Source: Primulina eburnea
Lineage: Eukaryota > Streptophyta > Magnoliopsida > Lamiales > Gesneriaceae
Direction of reading: 5' to 3'
NCBI RefSeq assembly: GCF_022965805.1
Contig: NW_027331414.1
Coordinates: forward strand, 36,001-100,000
Length of the DNA: 64,000 nucleotides
This document shows positions 1 through 9,849 of this stretch, in pieces (positions within the stretch are counted from its first letter, which is position 1; each line of letters begins with the position of its first letter). Made by a program: the position numbers and the translations under genes. The notes under the pieces were generated by a model that was given only the letters and a program-made list of their open reading frames with translations, was not told the origin of the DNA and did not search any database.

Positions 1-9
1 ATAAGACAT

Positions 10-348
10 ATGCCAGGATTTGGTAAAAGCACATATGCCAAAAAGCGAAGAGCTAAACGTATAGGTGGATGTTATAAATGTGCAAGGTGGACTTGTAATG
101 GGAAATGCAAAAATGTTGGAATGACATCAATGAATAGAGAAGATAAAATTTTATTCATTAAAAATGGTCTGAGTAAAGAGCCTTTGGATAATTTTCTAGA
201 GGTTCTTGATACGCATTCTAGTGGGTACGTGCAAAATGAACTTCTTAAACTATGGTGGCAATTTCAACAGGAGGAATATCAATATGGACGGTGGAATCAG
301 CCTTACAAAGATCCTACTGTAGTAACGCATGTCTATTTAGATAAGTAA
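10..348 (+). CDS. Small basic Cys-rich protein with zinc-finger-like cluster, possibly virus-derived
   Basis: The ORF has 112 residues and starts at an ATG. The N-terminus is strongly basic (KKRRAKR at residues 11-17). Directly after it comes a cysteine cluster spaced C-x2-C-x4-C-x3-C (residues 21-33). The C-terminal half is acidic and aromatic, with WW and a YGRWNQPY segment. A basic stretch followed by a compact Cys cluster and then a hydrophobic helix resembles the small nucleic-acid-binding proteins of carla-, viti- and allexiviruses; this is pattern resemblance, not an alignment. It ends 303 bases before the LOG-like ATG on the same strand. It could be a piece of an endogenised viral element, a small host zinc-finger protein, or chance. 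The window begins just upstream, so its promoter and any earlier exon are not visible. Confidence 0.4.
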   Translation: MPGFGKSTYAKKRRAKRIGGCYKCARWTCNGKCKNVGMTSMNREDKILFIKNGLSKEPLDNFLEVLDTHSSGYVQNELLKLWWQFQQEEYQYGRWNQPYKDPTVVTHVYLDK

Positions 349-529
349 ATATATATATACAATCTCGTCTTGGGAATCTGACGTTAAAAGACCCTGTTTG
401 CCAATTTATAAGAAAATTGGATGGGAAGCATATCCTCGACTCATAGAAGGCGTTGAAGCCGTTACTGAACGTAAAATCAGAGGAAGATGTGAGCCACAAT
501 CACAACTACGCTGTATATATTTGTTTTAA
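341..529 (+). other. Open reading fragment without a start codon
   Basis: This frame stays open for 62 codons between a TAG at 338-340 and a TAA at 527-529, and contains no ATG. It overlaps the tail of the Cys-rich ORF by a few bases in another frame. The composition is protein-like: a WES...KRPCLPIYKKIGWEAYP stretch followed by an acidic/basic helix-like segment. It could be an exon or a broken ORF belonging with its neighbours. I do not recognise the family. Confidence 0.2.
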
Positions 530-651
530 TTTTGTCATTTTTATTTTCTTTTAATAATAATAATTTCCTGTTCAAATATTGACTTTTGGCATGTTACGCT
601 TATAAATTCATATGCTGTGATCTAACAATTACAGAAAACATATTTCTCAAC

Positions 652-1281
652 ATGTCAACGTCCACGGTAAGTAAAATCAAAAATATTTGTGTATTTTGTG
701 GATCTAGTGCAGGAAAAGATTCAATTTATGAAGAAGTAGCAGAAAAGCTTGGAATAGCACTTGCTAAAAACAAGATTCATTTGGTGTATGGTGGTGGTGA
801 AGTTGGCCTCATGGGAAAAGTTGCAAAAGCTGCGCATGCAGGTGGAAGTGAAGTCTTAGGCATTATTCCGATTACCTTAGCCAATCTTACAGGACCAACA
901 ATAGGAGAAGAAATGAAAGTGGACAACATGTATGAAAGAATTACTCAAATGATTGAACATTCTGATGCTTTCATTGCTTTACCAGGAGGTTTCGGTACTT
1001 TGGAAGAAATATTTCATACTGTTTGTTGGGCACAATTAAATATCCCCAATAAGCCAATTGGTTTGTTAAATGTTAACAATTATTATGATAAATTGTTATC
1101 GTTTCTTGATGATGTTGTGGAACAGGGATTTATTTCATTAGCTTCGCGAAGGATGTTAGTTTCTGCTACAAGTGAAGGTGAACTTATTGATTTACTGCAA
1201 GGATTTAGTCATGAACCAGATCCATTCTTATCTCAACTTAATTGGCCAACATCCAAGAGTAAGAAAAGAAAATTCGTGTGA
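652..1281 (+). CDS. LOG-like cytokinin riboside 5'-monophosphate phosphoribohydrolase, intronless
   Basis: From the ATG at 652 this encodes 209 residues, the usual LOG length. LOG enzymes release active cytokinin base from the riboside monophosphate in one step, in the cytosol or nucleus. Visible landmarks are the Rossmann start ICVFCGSS (residues 12-19), LVYGGGEVGLMG (44-55), and the signature PGGFGTLEE (111-119), whose Glu is catalytic. The usual M-x-x-R-K segment reads MYERI (93-97): the Arg is kept and the Lys lost. The C-terminus KSKKRKFV is a basic, nuclear-signal-like tail. The frame is also open upstream to 586 but without an ATG, so 652 is chosen. A TTACAG just upstream of the ATG could be a splice acceptor in the 5' leader. 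Typical plant LOG genes have several introns; none is present here, which suggests a retrocopy or transfer. Exact substrate activity is inferred from the family. Confidence 0.85.
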   Translation: MSTSTVSKIKNICVFCGSSAGKDSIYEEVAEKLGIALAKNKIHLVYGGGEVGLMGKVAKAAHAGGSEVLGIIPITLANLTGPTIGEEMKVDNMYERITQMIEHSDAFIALPGGFGTLEEIFHTVCWAQLNIPNKPIGLLNVNNYYDKLLSFLDDVVEQGFISLASRRMLVSATSEGELIDLLQGFSHEPDPFLSQLNWPTSKSKKRKFV

Positions 1282-2084
1282 TGCTAAACTTGCGATTCAA
1301 CGGTATGTTTTTAATGTTTTTTTTTTCAAGGTATGAATAATTTCTTCTTCTTCTTCTTATTCTCTTCTTAGTTTTTTTTTTTATATAAAAATAAAAATAT
1401 GTAGTAATAATAATAATACTTTTTAGTTCAATGTCGAGTAAGGTGTCAGTAAAATGCACCTGAGACGCATTAGTTAATAATTATCGGAAAATCACAATAC
1501 ACTAGATTTTAATATTCATTATATTCAAATTACAGACTACAAGAAAAATTAGTTTTCATATGTACCAATTTATATACATATATATTTTGATCAATTAATA
1601 TAAAATATATAATAGATGTGTTTATTTATTTACATATATGTATATATTTGTGTGTGTGTTTTCAAATAAAATAATTTCTAAAATTTTTATAAGAATATAG
1701 TTAAAAGATATGATTTGTATGATTGTTAACATGTATAATTGAAAGAATTTTTTGTAAAAGTATAATATATACTCACACATCTTTTGTGAGTAAGTGGTGA
1801 GAAATGAGAAAACAATTAATAAACTTTTATTGATTATTAAAAAATGGTTAATTACAAGAATATAATTCCCCTAAAAAAAATATTTATTGAAAAAAAAGAA
1901 AAGATGTAAATAAATAACGGACTGCAAAATATTTTATTCATTGTAATATTTGTTTTTTTTCAAGATTTGATTGATGTACTATCAATGTGTTCTTAATAAA
2001 AAAAAACAAAAAAACAAAAAAAACAAACAAACAAAAAGATTTGTTTGTGCTAGATAAGTTTCAAAGATAGTCGAATGTATCTGT

Positions 2085-2172
<88 letters not shown>

Positions 2173-2786
2173 TGGTAAAATGTTTGGATAAAAAAAAAAG
2201 TTTATGTTATTGTAAAATTTTGCAGTCACGTTATAAAAAAAAAATAAAAAAAAAGATAAAAAAAGAAAAAAAAAGAAAAGAGAGGGGATTTTATTCTTTG
2301 TAAATTTTCCTATTTTGTTTTCAATATTAGTTTATTTAATTGTCTGCTTTAATACTTAGCCTTTTTCAATGAGAGTTAATATTCATTCCAACTCCATGAG
2401 TGAAAACTAGCTATTCATAAAATATTTTGACCTGAAAGAATATATGGAGTTGAGGCTTTTACAAAAATATTCTTGATATTGTACATGTTATGGTGGGTGG
2501 CGTGAATTATCTTTTTGACTATATTATTATAAATAAATTTAGAAATTTATTAATCATATATATTGTTATTTTATATATTATGTGAAAATAAGAATAAAAA
2601 CACATCAAATTATATATTATTATATTAAATGAAAAGTATATATATATATATATATATAAATCGGTATATGAGTTTGTTTTTAAAATGAATATGTTTGTAT
2701 TTGAATATATAAAAGGAATAAAGAATCTAGGTTGTGATTTTCCGATAAATTTTATTACTAAGGGACTAGTAATAAGATAGTGTGGG
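1282..2786. other. AT-rich gene-free DNA
   Basis: No supportable gene. The stretch begins with CTT-rich tracts (about 1340-1370), continues as very AT-rich DNA with A- and T-runs (notably 1985-2035 and 2236-2280), and includes the long AT microsatellite listed separately. A GT immediately after the LOG stop region could be a donor of a 3'-UTR intron, but nothing else supports that. Confidence 0.7.
2085..2170. repeat. AT dinucleotide microsatellite
   Basis: About 85 bases of almost uninterrupted TA repeats with single T interruptions. Similar shorter tracts occur at 2637-2660, 8010-8080 and 31057-31084. Confidence 0.95.
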
Positions 2787-3786
2787 GGTGTGATGAAACT
2801 TAAAATTAATAATTTATTATATGTTAAAACCTGTATTTTAAAATTTTAAGTTTCACTAAAATTATAAATTATGTTATTTTAGTATTGTTTGTTTATATTT
2901 AAATGTCTTACTAAATTTGTTTTATTTTCAGGTTTTTTTACGTGTTGGTAAAATAATGATAACTCAAGCTAGAAAATTCAAACGGAGGTGACTCTAACAT
3001 GGTTGGAATCCTTGAGAAGTTATCTACAACTTTGCAGAAGACATGATTGCCTAAAAAGCTCATTAAGATGATCAAATTGTGCAAAGATCAAAATGAGGAC
3101 ACATTTACTTTTATTATGACCATCATTTAGTAAAAAATTCATAACTATTTCAATATTTATCCAAATGAGGTGAATCAAGTGGCCAAACTCATCTACACAA
3201 AATTCCCCACATGTTTGTGGCCTTAATCAGAGTCAAAGTGGTGAGAAAAGTCGTGGAACAAGGCATTGAAAGAAGGGACATGGAATTGGAGTTGAGGAGA
3301 CAAAGAATACTATTACAACTACATGGCATTAATAGAATTTTGACCCTTTCTCTCATTTGGCCTATAAATAGAGGCCTTGTGCTAGCTTGAGAATCATTCT
3401 ATCTCATTGTAAAATATAGTGTGAGTGTGTATCAAAGTTCTAAGTTCCAATATATTTTCTTTCATTTTCTCAACTATGAGTGATATTTTAGTGTTGATTA
3501 AAAGTAAATTCATGGCAAGCTAAATCTATTATGTCAAGGTGAAGAGGATGCATTCTTGGTGAAGTAAGATTGTTTATATTTTGTATATTCTTTCTTTATT
3601 TCTTTTCATTTAGCTAACTTATTTTCATTGTAGGTATAAAAATGAATTATTTCTTTTTATCAATTTACATCAAAAGCTTGATACCATTGAAGTGGTTATA
3701 TTGATTTGTTGTTTATTTTTGATACAATAAATATTTCATCACTTATTATTATATATATATATAGATATATATATTTATATAATAAT

Positions 3787-3850
3787 ATCATAATATTTCA
3801 TTTAGACGATAGCGTGGCTCTGCCGGTTGTTTTAAATGAAATATTATGAT
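3787..3850. repeat. Stem-loop 1, 18-bp perfect stem with 28-nt GC-rich loop
   Basis: Arms 3787-3804 (ATCATAATATTTCATTTA) and 3833-3850 are exact reverse complements. The loop 3805-3832 contains the core GCGTGGCTCTGCCGGTTG. The surrounding DNA is AT-rich, so the GC loop stands out. Confidence 0.85.
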
Positions 3851-3861
3851 TTAATACTAAT

Positions 3862-4004
3862 ATCTAACAATCTAACATTTACTTTATCGCAACTAACTTT
3901 TATTTTTCGCATCTAACTTTTTCTTTCTCGCAACTAACTTTTACTTTTCCGCAACTAACATTTACTTTATCGCAACTAACTTTTACTTTACTGCAATTAA
4001 CTTA
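3862..4004 (+). repeat. Degenerate tandem repeat, unit about 20-23 bp
   Basis: Six or so units of the type CGCAACTAACTTTTACTTT, with CGCATC and TGCAATT variants, fill the gap between the two stem-loops. Confidence 0.8.
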
Positions 4005-4076
4005 TTAAATCAATATATTTCATTTAGGCAATAGCGTGGCTCTGCCGGTTGTTCTAAATGAAATATAATGATTTAA
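4005..4076. repeat. Stem-loop 2, 22-bp stem with one mismatch and the same loop core
   Basis: Arms 4005-4026 and 4055-4076 pair over 22 positions with a single mismatch. The 28-nt loop (4027-4054) again contains GCGTGGCTCTGCCGGTTG, and the few loop differences from stem-loop 1 lie at its edges. Confidence 0.85.
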
Positions 4077-4457
4077 TCTAACATTTACTTTATGCAATTA
4101 TTTATTTATATAGTTATAATATAATCATAGGTACCATATATAAAATATCGGTTAATTCGATATTTTCTATAGTGGGAACTATATTATATTATGTATGTGT
4201 TTAATTTTCTTGGAACTATTATTTATGGTTGTTTCTTTTGTTTTACTTTTAGTTAAACAATATTATATAAAACAAGAATAAATCCTCAAGCCTTGACAAA
4301 ATTTATAATTTGTAAACTTCATTCTTGCATTTGGTAATCTATAAATTAATAAATTTAAACTAAAAATAACCTCTCTGTGGATCGATCTCGTACTTACGAA
4401 ATATATTACTTGCAGACAACCTACACTTGGGCGAATTATTATTTAAGTAGTAGCATT

Positions 4458-4736
4458 CCGCCTGCATTATCAAGTGTTCATGATGTTTTTCATGTGTCTA
4501 TGTTAAGGAAATATCATCTGGATCCTTCTCATGTACTTCCACCTGACGAGGTTGAGTTAGATCAGACTTTGAGCTATATTGAGAGACAGATTCAAATTTT
4601 CGACAGAAAAGATAAGCAAATCAGAAATAAATTGATACCGTTAATTAAATTACAGTGGGATAGACATGGTGTCGAGGAGGCAACTTGGGAATTAGAAGAC
4701 AAAATGAGACAAAAATATCCAGAGTTATTCAAATGA
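4458..4736 (+). pseudogene. Element A: 3' end of a Ty3/gypsy chromovirus pol (integrase tail and chromodomain)
   Basis: The frame begins abruptly with the LPPALS-like segment and continues through VHDVFHVSMLRKY into a chromodomain-like end (VQW-type core reading LQWDRHGVEEATWELE) and the stop after PELFK. In plant Tekay/Del-type chromoviruses this is the last part of the polyprotein, which tethers integrase to chromatin. Everything upstream (gag to integrase core) is missing: the preceding bases belong to a different leader sequence. The segment is followed 107 bases later by the purine tract and LTR of the same element. It is a remnant, not a functional gene. Confidence 0.85.
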
Positions 4737-4825
4737 AGTATGCTTCTATTGTCGGTCTTATTTTTAATATTGTTCATTATATCGTAGACTTGAAATTGAT
4801 GATTTGATTTCGAGGAAGAAATCTA

Positions 4826-4843
4826 TTTTTAGAGAGGAGGAAT
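4826..4843 (+). other. Polypurine tract of element A
   Basis: AGAGAGGAGGAA directly precedes the LTR terminus TGTAATGCCC, as expected for the plus-strand primer of an LTR retrotransposon. Confidence 0.7.
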
Positions 4844-6847
4844 TGTAATGCCCGAATTTAAAAAAAAAAAAATGGAAAAAAAAAGTTACTATTCACGGGT
4901 ACTATTCACGGGTACTGTTCATGGGTACTATTCAAGCGCTGCGGCGCTAGAAAGTAGCGCCTAGGCGCTGCAGCTACGGCAATTTTGGCGCCGCGGCGCT
5001 AGAAAGTAGCGCTGAGGCGCTAAAAACACGAAAAATCAATATCTAAGTCAACTTTCACCTCCTCCAATCATTTCTCCTCCACCGAAACCCTCTTCCTTCC
5101 ATTTTCTACATTTATTTCTTCAATCTATGGGAGATTTGTTCAAGAAAATTTTGAAATGAAGTTAGATTTGTGATCCTCTCGCCACGGGCTTCACTAGGAT
5201 GTAAGTATTTCCAATTTTTATTCAAGTCTGGAAATGGGTTGAAGTTTAGAATTGATATTTGAGTTGATATTTGAGATATTGAGATGTTGGAGATGTTGTA
5301 TTTGTGTTGGTTTGAATTTAAAATGGATATGAGAATGGTTTCTTGTTTATGTACGAAGAACAATTTCAACGCCTTCTGTATTTCGTGTTTATGGGACATT
5401 TGTGTTTGGATTTTCGAGTTATGTTCTTCATCAAACTTGTAGATAATCGAGTTCAATTCTATGAAGAATTGAAAGAGATATGCTATATTTACTAAATCTG
5501 GTCTAGAATCCCAAGTTTGTGTCCATGGCTTTTGTTTATTCGAATTCTGGTATTAATCGGTTGGGATTATGAATTTGGAGTTCCAAACAAAGTTATAGAA
5601 CATTGTCTTGTTTTCGAAATGATATAAGATAGTCTTGATTCCATTGAGTATTGAGGGAGTTATGCTCCAAATACTAAATGGTGCCAGATTTGTACTGATG
5701 CAGAATTTCGAAAATTATGTGGTATGTTTCAGATTATGAACGACTGGGTAAATGACTTTATTTGACAAAAATTAATGAAGAAGAATTGTTGGGATTTGAG
5801 TTTTCTTGCATATCCAATTGACGGATCTTGATTTGAAGCCGTATTGAATTAATTATGAATTTTGTACAGAAACTGCTTTGTTTTGATAAATTATCCGAGT
5901 TCTTGAGTTATAGTAGACTTCAGAGGTTCAAGACTTCTCACCTACACATTTCGATCTTCTTTTGATAATATTTGAAAGGTATGTTACGGTCGGTAACATA
6001 CGAGGTAAAAGTATCATTTTTATTTTAAATTGAAAATTCGATGGCTTGATGAATTATTTGTGATTTGTTGATGATTGATCTTTTGAGATGAGCTTATTAT
6101 GATATTGACTTGATGAGATTGAAATGCATCATTGCATTGCATATTGAGCCACTTTTGATTCAGATTTGATATGGCGGAGGTCGCCTTGATTTATTGATTT
6201 GTTGGAAGTATGGGGCTATAGTTCAGTTGGCATAGTGTATGCGGAGGTCGCTGCTATGGCCTGAACACTCTCTATAGGCGCACCATAGTCTTGAGATTGT
6301 AAAACACAACACACCACCTCGAGCGGATGAGTCGGTGGATGTTGTTGGGGGATTCTCTTCCCTTGGGTACCCTATGACCAGATGATTAACTTGATCTTGA
6401 TTTTTATTAGCCCACAGCTTCTGATCATGCATTGCATTATATTGCATCTTTATGAATTTATATGAACTATTTGAAATTTTAATTCTCATATGTTATTGAT
6501 TGTATCATACTGGGTTTATACTCACCGGCATGTCCGGTACCTCTTGTTTTCATGTGCTTGATGGTAAGTGAGGCGAGGTTTGGGATGCCAGAGTCCAGTT
6601 CCAGGCGAGGAGATACGAGTTAGAGTTGGATTCTCGGGTCTTAGAAGCTATGTGATGATGTTTGGATTTATTTGGTTCACTACTTTATTTTGGCATGTTA
6701 AAATTTATATTTCAAACATTTGTAAACTTTAAATTATTTTGACGATATTTATGTCAGTTTGTGAGCCACAAATTATGTATTTACTAAATCATTTGGTTTG
6801 TTACAATTATAATTATTGGTATTACATGTTGGACCCGGGGCCCCGCA
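4844..6847 (+). repeat. 3' LTR of element A (chromovirus)
   Basis: About 2.0 kb. It begins TGTAATGCCCGAATTTA after the purine tract and ends GGGGCCCCGCA, giving TG...CA termini. Start and end resemble the LTRs of element B and the right-hand array (TGTAATGCCC...GGGTCCCCACA). It contains a tandem ACTATTCACGGGT repeat and a GC-rich block near its start. No intact ORF lies inside. The partner 5' LTR is not in the window. Confidence 0.8.
4886..5030. repeat. Tandem ACTATTCACGGGT units followed by GCGC-rich block in LTR A
   Basis: Four imperfect units of a 14-15 bp repeat (4886-4934) lead into a GC-rich block with a duplicated GCGGCGCTAGAAAGTAGCGC segment (near 4940-4960 and 4986-5010). Each copy is an imperfect inverted repeat around AGAAAGT. 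The flanking LTR is AT-rich. Confidence 0.8.
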
Positions 6848-7588
6848 GTTTTTATTCTGGAATTTCAAATGTGGTTAGAAATAATTAATTCAACACGATT
6901 TAAATAATTATATTCATACGATTGAGAAACCTTGGCTCTGATTCCACTATTGGAGTACCGAATTGTCATACCCAAGGTGCAGCGAAAGTTTTAAAATTTT
7001 GTTTCGACGTTCGAAACTCTCCTTGGGCGTCGTGTGAAATAAACATCCATAGGGTATTTAGATTATTACCTTTGCATATAAAACGCTGGCTCCAAACTAT
7101 TCTGAATTTTGAGCGGAGTTAGTCTTTCTTGTAAATCCCTTCGAACATATATTCCTTTTCTTGGTCTTCTAATTAAGTTCACGATCAAAATATATGTCCC
7201 TTGTTTGGATTGCACTAGTAATCACAAACAATTTTGCGTTGAGACTATGTTGTCCAAAATTCTAAAATCCAAAGGCAATGCAGATGCGGCGAGACAATGG
7301 TACGAGGAAGTGTACGGCCGAAAAAATTCTTTAAAGGAATTGTGGTGGTCGAATTTTGGGAGGAGAGGAGAGTAGGGAATATTAATTCAAAAACCCTAGT
7401 TTGCTAAAATTGTATCTCTTTCCGTATGACCCTCATATCATATTTATAAAGATTGATTCTTGATCTCATCCGAAATCTCTCTTAAATTAGTATTATTTAT
7501 TTCCATTATTATTAAATTCTAATTTGATAATAACATGTATTAAATCAACTATGGATAATGTATGATATAATCATGTATTAAATCAACC
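6848..7588 (-). mobile_element. Old reverse-strand copia-type LTR remnant, part 1 (interrupted by element B)
   Basis: A degenerate tRNA-Met primer site read on the reverse strand, GCTCTGATTCCA (6935-6946), is followed by an LTR-like start TATTGGAGTACCG at 6948. This is the layout of a reverse-oriented copia element: internal region to the left, 5' LTR to the right. There is no coding capacity. Element B is inserted at 7593, and the LTR resumes after 15721. Confidence 0.5.
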
Positions 7589-7593
7589 ATTGA
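7589..7593. repeat. Target site duplication of element B, left copy (ATTGA)
   Basis: ATTGA immediately precedes the LTR and recurs at 15717-15721 directly after the 3' LTR, proving a single insertion event. Confidence 0.9.
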
Positions 7594-7724
7594 TGTAATG
7601 CCCGAGAACTAATCACTGTTAATTAACGATTATTGAGTTATAATTCAAAGTGATTATAAAAGAATTAACTGAGACACGATTGGAAATAACGTGTGAAAAG
7701 ATGTATGTGCGAGGATGAACTCTC

Positions 7725-7963
7725 GCGCATATGCGCGACCCAGCCAGGCGCATATGCGCGAGATGTCCAGAGAACCTCGCGCATATGCGCGACATGAATC
7801 TGCGCATATGCGTGAGGGTACCCGAGACTTGGCAAATTTGAGCAATGGCCTCGCGCATATGCGCCGAATAAGGGCACGCATATGCGCGAGCTGCCGTGTA
7901 GATACGCGCCAAGGCATATCGCCTCGCACATATGCGCCGAGAAGGGTTGCGTATATGCGCGAG
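7725..7963. repeat. Eight-copy GCGCATATGCGC palindrome cluster
   Basis: Eight copies of the 12-bp self-complementary core GCGCATATGCGC or one-base variants occur in 240 bp, many extended by CGAG or CTCG. The same cluster, closer to consensus, is at 14537-14776 in the 3' LTR. Because the unit lacks stops on either strand, several frames are open across it; these are not genes. Confidence 0.95.
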
Positions 7964-8005
7964 ACGTGTTGCATGTAGGATGAGCCATTTGCTTTACATG
8001 CGTGA

Positions 8006-8071
<66 letters not shown>

Positions 8072-8810
8072 ATAAATATATATATAAAACGTACGAAAAT
8101 TCTTCAGAATCAGAAAAGAATCGAGAAAAAGTCTCTGTGAAGTTATAGAAAATCCTTACGCCTTTTGGAGAAATTCGTCCGTCCGATTTTGAATCCGACT
8201 TTGATATTGTGTTTCTATCAACGCAGGCTACAACTGGACGTAAGTTTTGTTAAGTTTTGACATGTCTTGAAATTATGATATTGTCAGAATTGAATGGAAT
8301 TCATATATGATGTTCTTGACATGTTAGACATCATAGAATCGAAGTCAGATTTAGAAACAGAATGATTATGGAATTGTTATGATTTCCTGAAGTTAATTGA
8401 CTGAGATATGATATCAGAATGTATTGGTATTGATTATGAATTGAGGGAATTATTATCTGGTAATGTTATATTGACGGGGATACTGAGATTGTGCCGTCAT
8501 GCCGTTGATTTGACTTAAATAATGATTATTCAGATTCCGTGTTGAATTGAGAATGGAATATTGATATTATGATTCTCGATATATCGTTTCAGATTTACAG
8601 AGACAGTCTTGAGTTCAGAACCAATATTGCTTCATACCGAGACTACAAACGAAATGTATAAGTCAATGTGGTATTGGGAGATCGACTTGAGTCGGTTTAG
8701 ACTTGAGTTTCCCTAAATCACATACTTTACTTTATTGCATTGATATTTGGATTGATTTGATTGATGTACTTGTTCTCTTGAATTATAGATAGCAGGTATT
8801 AGACAGGTAA

Positions 8811-8952
8811 TCTTGTGACAGAAGTGCCTGATAGTGGTGGGATCGCCACTGGCACATTGCACGATGTCACAAGATAGTATAGGAATCTTGGGACAGATGT
8901 GCCTGATGGTGGCGGGATCGCCACGGGCACATTGCACGATGTCACAAGATAG
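8811..8952 (+). repeat. 72-bp tandem duplication in LTR B
   Basis: Two adjacent copies containing GGGATCGCCAC...GGCACATTGCACGATGTCACAAGATA. The duplication is also present in the 3' LTR at about 14935-15075, so it predates insertion. Confidence 0.85.
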
Positions 8953-9596
8953 GATATTGGCGATAGGGCCACAGTCCATGACGGTTAGGTCAGAACACTG
9001 GATGTTTGGTTATATCGACGTGGATAGAACTGGAGTCTTTTCTATTACTGCTGGTCGATATAGGAATACTAACATCTGGAAACCGGGATCCCTAGACTAG
9101 GATTGAGTCTAGTCTGAGTCGTGGAGTCACGAGTATGATTGATAATTTGATACTAATTATGTTTTAGATTTTGATATATACCTGATGTCTGCTTCATGCT
9201 TTATATTGATTATATAATTTCATATTTCATTGATTTATACTGGGATATCTTTCTCATCGGTATTATCCGGCTGTTGTCTTGTTTGTATGTGTACATGACA
9301 ACAGGTGGGATAGGATCAGGGTCCAAGAGATGAGGATAGATCGTGATAGAGTGGAGACTTCGGACTTTGATGTATAGAGGATTTTAACACTTGATAAGTA
9401 GATGTTTAACCTTAGTTTGTACTGAATTGTATACGGTACAGGACTTGTACTTTATTTTATACTGAGTTGTATATTAGTTTGATTTCACCACATTCCGCAT
9501 TAAAAAGAAAAAAAAATTATGATCCTAATTACTTGATTAGTAAACTGATCCTGATGACGATTAAGAATTGATTAGCGTTCGGGTCCCCACAACAGG

Positions 9597-9608
9597 TGGT
9601 ATCAGAGC
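9597..9608 (+). other. Primer binding site of element B (initiator Met-tRNA)
   Basis: TGGTATCAGAGC, five bases (ACAGG) after the 5' LTR end. It matches the 3' end of plant initiator-Met tRNA, the standard primer for many plant LTR retrotransposons. Confidence 0.92.
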
Positions 9609-9849
9609 GATAGATCCTTTAGATTGAGATAGGAGCTAGTGAGCGGGGTAGATTGAGTTTTCTTTCCTGCTTTTGATTGCTAGCATGATTTAATGCTTTC
9701 ATACATGTTTACCTGAATTATCTGATTTTGATATGGTAATGTGTATTATTGAGTATGGATCAGAACCGATTCTTGATCAGAGGTAAGATAATCAGAAAGG
9801 GGCTGAGACATATTTATTATGTGATTGCTAACCTTTTTGATATTCAGAT

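Larger units (their letters stand above)
2787..4457 (+). mobile_element. LTR and leader-like remnant of an unidentified retroelement
   Basis: Non-coding. A plausible promoter TATAAATAG lies at 3363-3371, followed by a transcribed-looking leader. Further on are a tandem repeat and two stem-loops (separate entries). The 3' end (about 4365-4445) carries a CTCTGTGGATCGATC motif and an ACTTGGGCG motif, which I associate with the stretch just before the primer site and gag of long plant Ty3/gypsy-type elements. It stops abruptly near 4457, where the pol tail of element A starts, so it is 3'-truncated. The lineage is not certain and the left boundary is approximate. Confidence 0.45.
7594..9591 (+). 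repeat. 5' LTR of element B
   Basis: 1998 bp, TGTAATGCCCGAG...GGGTCCCCACA. From its start it contains the GCGCATATGCGC palindrome block (7725-7963), an AT-rich TATA region (8010-8090), a leader that matches the array LTRs (CTTACGCC...CGTCCGTCCG), a 72-bp direct repeat (8811-8952) and a segment near 9238-9308 shared, inverted, with the array LTRs. Bases 7998-8686 are absent from the 3' LTR. Confidence 0.9.

Noticed and set aside
586..651. Upstream extension of the LOG-like frame by 22 codons
   Set aside because: It begins with TTG, has no family similarity, and contains a probable splice acceptor; the ATG at 652 gives the normal family N-terminus.
4377..4457. Extending the element A polyprotein upstream to 4377
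   Set aside because: The residues before LPPALS have no similarity to chromovirus pol and belong to a leader-like sequence of another element.
7619..7988. Several overlapping ~90-107 residue ORFs with RAYAR/AHMRE repeats on both strands (also 14432-14801)
   Set aside because: They are a by-product of the stop-free palindrome GCGCATATGCGC; open in many frames, no conserved start, and inside an LTR.
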